A stretch of 64,000 bases of DNA from Selenomonas sputigena (lineage in GTDB: Bacteria; Bacillota; Negativicutes; Selenomonadales; Selenomonadaceae). The first letter of the stretch is position 1. Each line of letters begins with the position of its first letter. The notes under the pieces are model-generated. The model saw only the letters and a program-made list of their open reading frames with translations. It did no database searches and was not told where the DNA came from. This document shows, piece after piece, positions 26,422 to 31,702 of this stretch. Made by a program: the position numbers and the translations under genes. The DNA is taken from positions 839,808 through 903,807 of the forward strand of contig NZ_CP110383.1 of the NCBI RefSeq assembly GCF_026015965.1, in the 5' to 3' direction.

Positions 26422-26760
26422 ATGTCGGATAAGGAAAAAGAAATTCTGGACGAGGATGCGGACGTCATTGTCGAGATGACGGACGAAGAGGGAAACAGCT
26501 ACTATTACCGCGAGGAAATGATCATCCCTGTCGGTGATGACAAATTCGCGCTGCTCATCGGCATCCATGACGAGGAAGAGGAAGAGGAGCATGCGCACAG
26601 CTGTGGCTGTGGCTGCGGCGAGCACGATGAGGATGTCCTCATCGCCAAGGTCGTCATGGGCGATGATGGTGAAGAGGAATACGTCGAGCCTACGGACGAG
26701 GAATTTGACGCCGTGCAGCGTGCTTATGATGCGCTGATGGATGACGAAGAGGAAGACTGA
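26422..26760 (+). CDS. DUF1292 domain protein
   Basis: 112 aa, very acidic (termini rich in D/E). The core VEMTDEEGNSYYYREEMIIPVGDDKFALLIGI is the DUF1292 pattern. A central insert HAHSCGCGCGEHDED (three Cys, several His) looks able to bind metal and is not a general family feature as far as I recall. It follows ruvX by 10 bp. In many Firmicutes mltG or U32 genes come next; here a 3.5-kb island intervenes. Confidence 0.85.
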   Translation: MSDKEKEILDEDADVIVEMTDEEGNSYYYREEMIIPVGDDKFALLIGIHDEEEEEEHAHSCGCGCGEHDEDVLIAKVVMGDDGEEEYVEPTDEEFDAVQRAYDALMDDEEED

Positions 26761-26778
26761 CGATTCATGCGAGGAAGT

Positions 26779-26806
26779 GCCGACGCTCATGAGGCGTCGG
26801 CTTTTT
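26779..26806 (+). terminator. Terminator after DUF1292 gene
   Basis: GCCGACGC (26779-26786), loop TCATGAG, GCGTCGGC (26794-26801), then TTTTT. Confidence 0.9.
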
Positions 26807-26820
26807 CTGGTTCTATTCTA

Positions 26821-26911
26821 TATGTTACGGGGATACATTTTGTGTCTAAGTAACATAAGCTAAAAAAAGATGTTGCGAAGATACATTTTGTATCAACGTA
26901 ACATCTTTTTT
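26821..26911. repeat. Twin nested palindromes at island left edge
   Basis: Copy 1: TATGTTAC (26821-26828) / GTAACATA (26850-26857) enclosing GATACA (26832) / TGTGTC (26841). Copy 2: GATGTTGCG (26869-26877) / CGTAACATC (26897-26905) enclosing GATACA-TTT-TGTATC (26880-26894), flanked by an A-run and a T-run, so it also reads as a bidirectional terminator. Same plan twice in 90 bp. Confidence 0.65.
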
Positions 26912-26935
26912 AGCTTGACGGAAAGAAGGTATTTT

Positions 26936-27112
26936 ATGATGCCGGAGGAGTTTATTGTGTATGTCGACAATCTTCCTGATGCCTGCATTGAGAAGCGCAC
27001 GGCGGAGGAAGTGATCTTTCATTCGCCCAAGAAGAAGTACGCTTGTCCAGCGCCTCGGAAAAACGATCCAGTCCATAAGCAAGAAGAAGGCTCGTTCCGC
27101 CTTTCAAGATGA
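26936..27112 (+). pseudogene. 5' remnant of an unknown plus-strand gene
   Basis: Good ribosome site (GAAAGAAGG) before ATG 26936. About 35 plausible residues (MMPEEFIVYVDNLPDACIEK and following) run to about 27041, after which the frame reads through sequence that is the reverse complement of an AbiEii-like gene. The genuine part is too short to identify. It appears cut by the same junction that truncates the minus-strand gene. Confidence 0.4.
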
Positions 27113-27188
27113 ACGTATCGGTTTCCTTGTTGAGTTCTGTCAAGAAATTACGCATGATTTCTATATGACGCATTTGTGCGGTATTCAT
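27045..27188 (-). pseudogene. AbiEii-like nucleotidyltransferase toxin, N-terminal fragment
   Basis: Starts at ATG 27188 (MNTAQMRHIEIMRNFL). The first 48 residues contain FILKGGTSLLLAYGLDRFSE, the GG-S nucleotidyltransferase motif of AbiEii/AbiGii toxins. At the place where the catalytic D-x-D should follow, the sequence breaks (about 27045) into the opposite strand of another gene. Over 80% of the protein is missing, so it cannot be active. It overlaps the upstream minus-strand gene by 41 bp, a normal coupling. Confidence 0.7.
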
Positions 27189-27594
27189 TCGCCTCTTGCT
27201 CATTTCTGAAAAGAATCCACTTCATTCGATACTCCTTTTCCATGAATCGGTCGATGTTTGTCCAGTGTGCTGTTTCGCGCAGTTTCCAAACTGCGGCAAA
27301 AATATCTGCGTCATAAATATCCGTGCAGATATAATCGCGGCGCATGCCTTGTAAATTGGAGAAATCTCCTGCCAAAAGCAGATCAAGGCAGGCTCGGATG
27401 TGATTCGCAATGTAGAAAATCCCTTTTTTGCCCATAAGGCTGTGATGCTGTTCGATCCCGTCCGTGCCAAACGGCGATTTCTCCGTATTCCATAAAGGAA
27501 TGTTTTCCCATGACAAAGACAGCGTATGCCAATCGCCGCTCGTTTCCAAACGGCATGGAATGTTGAGCGCATGAAGCCCCGATATGTATTTCAT
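27148..27594 (-). CDS. Uncharacterised partner protein upstream of AbiEii-like fragment
   Basis: 148 aa from ATG 27594 (MKYISGLHAL) behind GGAAAGGAGC. I know no named family. Visible features: N-terminal CRLETSGDWHTLSLSWENI, a central NHIRACLDLLLAGDF helix, MRRDYICTDIYDADIF and the C-terminal MEKEYRMKW. Position and coupling suggest it was the first gene of a two-gene AbiE-type abortive-infection or toxin module, perhaps the antitoxin/accessory part, now orphaned. Confidence 0.6.
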   Translation of the reverse strand: MKYISGLHALNIPCRLETSGDWHTLSLSWENIPLWNTEKSPFGTDGIEQHHSLMGKKGIFYIANHIRACLDLLLAGDFSNLQGMRRDYICTDIYDADIFAAVWKLRETAHWTNIDRFMEKEYRMKWILFRNEQEANEYRTNASYRNHA

Positions 27595-27633
27595 GCCAAT
27601 GCTCCTTTCCGTCATAGCACCTGTTTCACTCCC

Positions 27634-27662
27634 AGTATACAGGAAAATTCGCCCTTTAACAA
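27634..27662 (-). promoter_or_regulatory. Promoter of the AbiE-type operon
   Basis: Minus strand: -35 TTGTTA (27662-27657), 17-bp spacer, -10 TATACT (27639-27634). Confidence 0.7.
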
Positions 27663-27698
27663 AATCTCGTGAAAAAATTCACATCCGTTGGAAAGTGT

Positions 27699-27716
27699 GC
27701 AGTATTTAAATACTGC
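27699..27716. promoter_or_regulatory. 18-bp perfect palindrome
   Basis: GCAGTATTTAAATACTGC, about 37 bp upstream (minus strand) of the AbiE-type -35. It could be an operator or activator site. A GTGAA-AAAA-TTCAC hairpin lies at 27670-27683. Confidence 0.5.
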
Positions 27717-27745
27717 AAGCATTTACAATAGGCAGCACGGTGCAG

Positions 27746-27814
27746 AAAAAAAGAAAGACCTCTCGCCCCCTAGCAGGAATTTCACCTGTGATAGGGACGG
27801 CGGGAAGACTTTCT
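27746..27814 (-). ncRNA. Small RNA unit 1 of the array
   Basis: Minus-strand promoter TTGACA (27849-27844), 17 bp, TACACT (27826-27821). The predicted RNA folds with AGAAAG/CTTTCT, CGCC/GGCG, CCCTA/TAGGG and CAGG/CCTG stems and ends in a seven-U run (27752-27746). Apical loop TGAAATT. The antisense strand encodes REIFIRVKDADGK, shared with units 2 and 3. Confidence 0.75.
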
Positions 27815-27899
27815 ACGAGTAGTGTACGAGAAATATTCATCCGTGTCAAGGATGCCGACGGGAAGTCTTGCTATCAGCAGACGTGACATAATCAGAGAC

Positions 27900-27964
27900 A
27901 AAAAAGAAGAGCTAACGCCCCAGCGGGGAGTTTACCCCTTGTGGAGCCAGATAACTCTTCTACT
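27900..27964 (-). ncRNA. Small RNA unit 2 of the array
   Basis: Promoter TTGACA (27999-27994), 17 bp, TATAGT (27976-27971). Outer stem AGAAGAG (27905-27911) with CTCTTCT (27955-27961), inner GGGG/CCCC hairpin with loop TAAACT; six-U end at 27905-27900. Confidence 0.75.
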
Positions 27965-28058
27965 GCCACCACTATACACGAGATTTTCGCCAGTGTCAAG
28001 GAAGCCTCAGAAAATTTCTACTATAAGAATGATACAGAGAGAAAAGGAAGGATAGCAG

Positions 28059-28241
28059 ATGGCGGAAGAACTGAAAGAATTGTTCGGCAAAGACGGCAGC
28101 CGCGTCTACAAAGAAGTCGAGAAGACGCTGCAAGGCGGCAATGCGAGGGCGAAGAGCGCCGCAAGCGTCCTCGCCGCTCACGCCGCGACATGGGCAGAGC
28201 GCGTATCACGCGCGACAGGGAAGCCTTTCACGGCACAGTAA
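28059..28241 (+). pseudogene. Fragment of a phage polyvalent protein (helical segment)
   Basis: 60-aa frame (MAEELKELFGKDGSRVYKEV and on to AAHAATWAERVSRATGKPFT) resembling a helical segment of large polyvalent proteins of phages and conjugative elements. It ends in TAATG overlapping the next fragment, in another frame. A GGAAGG site lies upstream, but with neighbours in shifted frames this is most likely a relic. Confidence 0.5.
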
Positions 28242-28831
28242 TGGTCGCGCATATCCATAGATTTTATGTACCCGTGCGCATAGGAACAGAACTGAAGACA
28301 ATCCGAATCGTTGCGGAAGAACAGGAAGGCATCATCACTTTGATGCCAGCAGATGTAAACGTGTATGATGTGTTTCTTGAAGATGTACATACAAACAAAG
28401 GAGGAAGCGCTGCCACCTCAACAGGGATTTCACCTGCTGGGAGGCCAGACAACGCTTCCTCTGATGCCATTACTATACGCGAAATGCTCGCCGGTGTCAA
28501 GGACGCCGACGGGAAAACTTACTATCAGCAACATCAAGAATCCCGAGGTCAGATTCAAGGACCGTTCTCCGTGCTGCAAGAAGGCAGCCGTTTCGTCAGC
28601 TTCTTTGAAGCAGCCGACGAAAGCACATTTCTGCATGAGACAGCGCATATCTTTTACGACGATCTCGCGCGTCTCGCGCCTTTCGATAAAGAGACTGCCG
28701 AAGACCTTGCCAAGGTCGATGCTTGGGCGAGCTGGTACGAGGGCGCGGCAAAAGAATACGAAGATACGCCGTGGGCGATGGAATTTGCCGCACGCGAACG
28801 CGCGATCGAAGATGCAGGACGCGGCAGATAA
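28241..28831 (+). pseudogene. Phage polyvalent protein fragment: PBECR-like nuclease end plus HExxH domain
   Basis: 196-aa open frame without a ribosome site. Residues 4-50 (HRFYVPVRIGTELKTIRIVA, ADVNVYDVFLE) resemble the PBECR (phage barnase-EndoU-colicin-RelE-like) nuclease domains. Then comes the linker ISPAGRPDNASSDAITIREM-LAGVKDADGK. The C-terminal half (FSVLQEGSRFVSFFEAADES, then FLHETAHIF) has an HExxH zinc-peptidase motif (HETAH) typical of polyvalent-protein segments. The linker DNA carries sRNA unit 3 on the opposite strand. Both ends are missing; family names are from memory. Confidence 0.55.
28393..28465 (-). ncRNA. Small RNA unit 3 of the array
   Basis: Promoter TTGACA (28500-28495), 17 bp, TATAGT (28477-28472). 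AGGAAGCG (28402-28409) pairs with CGCTTCCT (28453-28460); inner CAGG/CCTG with loop TGAAAT. The U-rich end is weak (CUUUGUUUGU). It lies wholly antisense to the linker of the polyvalent-protein fragment 28241-28831. A 5' AGAGG is shared with units 5, 10 and 11. Confidence 0.7.
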
Positions 28832-28832
28832 A

Positions 28833-28903
28833 GAAAAAGCTGCCCGTTTCTCTCGATCCGCCGGAGTGCAATTCTCCCTGGGGAAAGAAACGAGCTGCCT
28901 CAT
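28833..28903 (-). ncRNA. Small RNA unit 4 of the array
   Basis: Promoter TTGACA (28938-28933), 17 bp, TATACT (28915-28910). Stem CGTTTCT (28846-28852) with AGAAACG (28886-28892), inner CCGGAG/CTCC hairpin, loop AATTGCA, U5 end (28838-28834). The sense strand reads SAGVQFSL. Confidence 0.78.
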
Positions 28904-28949
28904 AAGTAAAGTATAAAGACACAAGCGGCTTTTGTCAATATCGACCAAT

Positions 28950-29019
28950 AAAAAGCTGCCGTTTTCAGCTCCCGCCGGGGTCCAATTCCCCCTGGCAGCC
29001 GAAAACAGCAAACCTCTTA
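28950..29019 (-). ncRNA. Small RNA unit 5 of the array
   Basis: Promoter TTGACA (29054-29049), 17 bp, TATACT (29031-29026). Stem GCTG..GTTTTC (28955-28966) with GAAAACAGC (29001-29009), inner GCCGGGG/CCCC, loop AATTGGA, U5 end (28954-28950). Twelve bp further on is the -35 of unit 4. Confidence 0.82.
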
Positions 29020-29066
29020 ATGCAAAGTATAAAGACGAAAAGGGATTTTGTCAATATCGATATAAT

Positions 29067-29136
29067 AAAAAGCTGCCGTTTTCATCCCCCGCCGGGGTCC
29101 AATTCCCCATGGCAGATGAAAACAGCAGACTTCTTA
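29067..29136 (-). ncRNA. Small RNA unit 6 of the array
   Basis: Promoter TTGACA (29171-29166), 17 bp, TATACT (29148-29143). Stem GCTG..GTTTTCATC (29072-29086) with GATGAAAACAGC (29115-29126), inner GGGG/CCCC, loop AATTGGA, U5 end. Closest relative of unit 5 (tandem duplicate), yet the stem tip changed on both sides (ATC/GAT). Confidence 0.82.
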
Positions 29137-29188
29137 ATGCAAAGTATAAGGACAGAAAGGGCTTTTGTCAATGGAACATCCGACATAT

Positions 29189-29329
29189 AAAAAGCATCCA
29201 AGGAGTGCGATCGGAAAGGGGCGATTCCCCTGACGGAGGCAATTCTTAGATGCTTTGATGAAAGAGGCGTTCCCGTCTATCTCAGCCCTCGGATAATGCT
29301 ATCCGCAACTGAGAGGAACGCTCCTTTAC
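29189..29329 (-). ncRNA. Small RNA unit 7, double hairpin
   Basis: Promoter TTGACT (29364-29359), 17 bp, TATCGT (29341-29336). About 140 nt: a 5' hairpin GGAACGC (29315-29321) / GCGTTCC (29267-29273) with an inner CTCAG/CTGAG and GGATA/TATCC, then a terminator hairpin AAAGCATC (29191-29198) / GATGCTTT (29249-29256) holding a GGGG-CGATT-CCCC tip, and U5. The only two-hairpin member. Confidence 0.7.
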
Positions 29330-29380
29330 AAGGCTACGATAGCAAAGTTTATAGGAAAAGTCAACGGGGAAGGCATAAAG

Positions 29381-29451
29381 AAAAAGCTGCTCTGTTTCTC
29401 ACATCCGCCGGGGTCCAATTCCCCCTGGAAGAGCAAACGAACAGCTTCCTT
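29381..29451 (-). ncRNA. Small RNA unit 8 of the array
   Basis: Promoter TTGACA (29486-29481), 17 bp, weaker -10 TATCTT (29463-29458). AAGCTG (29384-29389) pairs with CAGCTT (29442-29447), inner GGGG/CCCC, loop AATTGGA, U5 end. The sense strand reads SAGVQFPLEEQTN, an end fragment of a MuF C-terminal-like domain. Confidence 0.75.
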
Positions 29452-29489
29452 AGCTATAAGATAGCCGAAGAAGAGGAGTTTGTCAACAC

Positions 29490-29564
29490 GAAAAAGCACC
29501 GATCAAGCCAAGCACACTACCTCTGCGCGAGGTGTGGGGAATGTGCTCGTCGATGCTTTAACTA
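29490..29564 (-). ncRNA. Small RNA unit 9 of the array
   Basis: Extended -10 TGA-TATAAT (TATAAT 29576-29571) with a poor -35 (TTGCTC, 29599-29594) inside an inverted repeat AAATTATT/AATAATTT (29581-29604). Hairpin AAAGCA (29493-29498) / TGCTTT (29554-29559), inner AGCACA/TGTGCT, U5 end. Interior unlike the other units. Confidence 0.6.
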
Positions 29565-29640
29565 CGTCGCATTATATCAAAAATTATTCCTCGGAGCAAT
29601 AATTTCGTGCCTAGAACACATTCAAGTAAAGCATAAGGAC

Positions 29641-30060
29641 ATGTCAGAAGAAATATTAAAAAAGATACCTGCGGCGATGGCAGAGCCAATGATGATCTTC
29701 AAGTCTCATACCGTCTCCAATCGCATAGTTTTAGCTCTTGACTTAAAGGATAATCAAGGGGTGGATATAATTGTTCCCTTGGACTTGGAAGCCGTAAAAG
29801 GCAGGGAAAAACACATATTATCACATCGATCTATGGGCGCGGTTATGGAAGCGGGAGGACAAGAAGTACAGATCATGTATGGTATATCAATAACGTAATG
29901 GGAGGGAGCACGCTGTATGTAAATAAAAGAAAGGCCAAGAACTTTTACCAGTCCGCCAGGCTTCAATTGCCCATGGAGGGTAAAAGGTTCTTTGACCTCT
30001 TTGGTTCTAGTATAAAGACCGAAGAAGATCTTGTCAAGTTCAAACTGCAAAAAGAAGAAG
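29641..30060 (+). pseudogene. MuF C-terminal-like phage domain, frameshifted remnant
   Basis: First part (29641-29898): MSEEILKKIPAAMAEPMMIF, LALDLKDNQGVDIIVPLDLE. Second part in another frame after TAATG at 29898: STLYVNKRKAKNFYQSARLQ then LPMEG and SIKTEEDLVKFK. Together they follow the order of the MuF C-terminal domain found in polyvalent proteins of phages (LKDxxGxxxVVP; LYxxKxKAxxWxQSAxLQLP; IxTExDLVKxK). The middle is lost and the frame broken. sRNA unit 10 lies antisense to the last part. Domain name is from memory. Confidence 0.55.
29924..30002 (-). ncRNA. Small RNA unit 10 of the array
   Basis: Promoter TTGACA (30037-30032), 17 bp, TATACT (30014-30009). Long stem AAGAACTTTTACC (29937-29949) with GGTAAAAGGTTCTT (29979-29992; one bulge), inner hairpin with loop AATTGAA, end CUUUCUUUUAUUU. 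Antisense to codons for QSARLQLPMEG of the MuF-like remnant. Confidence 0.78.
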
Positions 30061-30095
30061 AATACAAGGCCGCTGCGGCTCGTGAAGCCGCCAAT

Positions 30096-30167
30096 GAAAA
30101 AAACAGTTCCCTTCAAATCCAGCCTGCTGACAAAAGCCACCTACAGCTGAGAGGAACTGCCTCTTAT
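30096..30167 (-). ncRNA. Small RNA unit 11 of the array
   Basis: Promoter TTGACT (30202-30197), 17 bp, TACCAT (30179-30174). CAGTTCC (30104-30110) pairs with GGAACTG (30153-30159), with a less regular interior and a U7 end (30103-30097). Last recognisable unit before mltG. Confidence 0.68.
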
Positions 30168-30359
30168 GAACCTATGGTAACGGATTCCATCAAAGCAGTC
30201 AACAAGGAGGAAGCCAAAATGACCGCAGGAAATCAAGTCGCCGCATCATATTCCTGCTGAACAACAAAGCCCGCCAAGCTCGCCGATCCAAAATCGCATA
30301 AACTATTTTGAAAAAAATTTCACCGTAACTCTTGACAAAGAGCCCTTTTTCTATGCCTG

Positions 30360-30388
30360 TTGTAATTTTCACGGGTATTGCGTATAAT
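30360..30388 (+). promoter_or_regulatory. mltG promoter
   Basis: -35 TTGTAA (30360-30365), 17-bp spacer, -10 TATAAT (30383-30388). It drives the plus-strand operon beyond the island. Confidence 0.7.
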
Positions 30389-30421
30389 GGGATTGGAAAT
30401 AGAATGGAAGGGGATGTTTTT

Positions 30422-31651
30422 TTGCGGCTGCCGGATTTTCTTGCGCCATGGGTCGAGCGCTTCAAGGGGATGCTTTCTGATTCACCTGAGAAAGATCAAG
30501 CGGGAAAGAGTCTCGGAACTGTGGCTTTGGCATATCTTGGCAAGGCTCTGGCGCTTTTCCTCGTCTGCGTGGTTTGGGTGCAGGAAATATTCCTTTCGTG
30601 GGCGAAGAGTCTTTCCTTCGAGGAACTGCGCCGCTTTCCGCCGGAAGATTGGACGGGATATATGAAAAAGTACATTTTGCCGCCTGCGCTTCTTTTTTTC
30701 TTGCTGCTCGGGCTCTTTTCTTACGCTCTTTCGCCGGCGACGCCTGTCTCAGAGGAGCAGAGGGACGTCTATGTCACGGTTCGCACAGGCATGAGCGCCG
30801 ATGATGTGGCAGGAATGCTCGAAAAGCGCGGCGTCATACGCAGCCGCTTCAAGTTCTGGCTGGCGGCGAAGATGAACGGCGCGGACGGCGCTTTCAAGGT
30901 CGGCACGTATGCGCTCCATACGAACATGGAGCCGCGCGATGTGCTGCAGGCCTTGGTCGAAGGACAGACGGTGCAGGTGCGCTTTACGATTCCCGAGGGC
31001 TTCACCGTCGAGGACATCGCCAAGCGCCTCGATGCGAAGGGCATCGTGAAGAAGGAGGAGTTCCTGAAGGCGGCGAAGCATTATGCGCCCTACGATTATA
31101 TAGAAAAGAACGATAAGGCGCGCTACTATGCTGAGGGTTTTCTTTTCCCCGATACGTATGAGGTCGACGGCGACATCACGGTCGACGGCATCCTCTCGAT
31201 GATGTCGCGCGATTTTGACCAACGGCTCACGCGAAAGATGCGCGAGCGTGCGAAGGAGGAAAACTTGAGCATCTATGAGCTGATCATTCTCGCTTCGCTC
31301 GTGGAGAAGGAGGCGCGCTACGAGGAAGACCGCGCAATCATCGCGCAGGTTCTCTTGAAGCGGCTCGCCATCGGTATGCCGCTGCAGTCAGATGCGACAC
31401 TGCAGTACCTGCTCGATGCACCGAAGGAGGATGTGACGCTCAAGGACACGGAGATGGATTCGCCGTACAACACCTACCAGCACCGAGGCCTGCCGCCCGG
31501 CCCCGTCGCCAATCCCGGCACGGCGTCCATCGAGGCTGTGCTCTGGCCGGCGAAGACAGACTACCTCTATTTCGTCGCGGACAGGGAGGGGCATAACTAT
31601 TATTCCCATACATACGAGGAGCACGACGCCATCGTGCAGAAGGTGCGCTAG
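30422..31651 (+). CDS. mltG: Endolytic transglycosylase MltG
   Basis: 409 aa from TTG 30422, with GGAAGGGG 8 bases upstream; ATG 30404 is in frame but only about 9 nt after the predicted transcript start. MltG cleaves nascent glycan strands and sets their length. N-terminal cytoplasmic part, one membrane helix (about residues 87-105, PALLFFLLLGLFSYAL), LysM-like segment VRTGMSADDVAGMLEKRGVI, then the catalytic YceG domain with the active Glu in LASLVEKEARYEEDR and the PSNPGTAS-like VANPGTASIEAVLWP. The long N-terminal part is more than the minimal family member. Confidence 0.93.
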   Translation: MRLPDFLAPWVERFKGMLSDSPEKDQAGKSLGTVALAYLGKALALFLVCVVWVQEIFLSWAKSLSFEELRRFPPEDWTGYMKKYILPPALLFFLLLGLFSYALSPATPVSEEQRDVYVTVRTGMSADDVAGMLEKRGVIRSRFKFWLAAKMNGADGAFKVGTYALHTNMEPRDVLQALVEGQTVQVRFTIPEGFTVEDIAKRLDAKGIVKKEEFLKAAKHYAPYDYIEKNDKARYYAEGFLFPDTYEVDGDITVDGILSMMSRDFDQRLTRKMRERAKEENLSIYELIILASLVEKEARYEEDRAIIAQVLLKRLAIGMPLQSDATLQYLLDAPKEDVTLKDTEMDSPYNTYQHRGLPPGPVANPGTASIEAVLWPAKTDYLYFVADREGHNYYSHTYEEHDAIVQKVR

Positions 31652-31702
31652 ATGAATTTGACGGAAAATCGTGCCCCGTCTTGCCGCGCAGGCGATGGGT
31701 GC

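Noticed and set aside
28971-28990. tRNA T-arm-like hairpin (GGGGTCCAATTCCCC)
   Set aside because: No acceptor, D or anticodon arms around it; it is the tip of the sRNA hairpin and recurs in the array.
28932-29249. Repeat protein with KKLPFS.PAGVQFP repeats
   Set aside because: The apparent peptide repeats come from fragments of a phage domain overlaid by the antisense sRNA units; no ribosome site, frames break between units.
28829-29490. CRISPR array
   Set aside because: The repeats are not identical, the 'spacers' are promoters of fixed layout, spacing is irregular, and no cas gene is present.
27746-30202. Integron attC cassette array
   Set aside because: Hairpins of attC size in tandem, but no GTTRRRY-type core sites, no cassette genes and no integrase; each unit has a promoter and terminator instead.
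27746-30202. Classical type III toxin-antitoxin locus
   Set aside because: No ToxN/CptN/TenpN-like gene follows the repeats, and each unit has its own promoter rather than one repeat transcript.
29898-30260. Intact 120-aa protein gene
   Set aside because: First part is the end of a MuF-like domain in a shifted frame; the rest lies over sRNA units 10 and 11. Listed as pseudogene.
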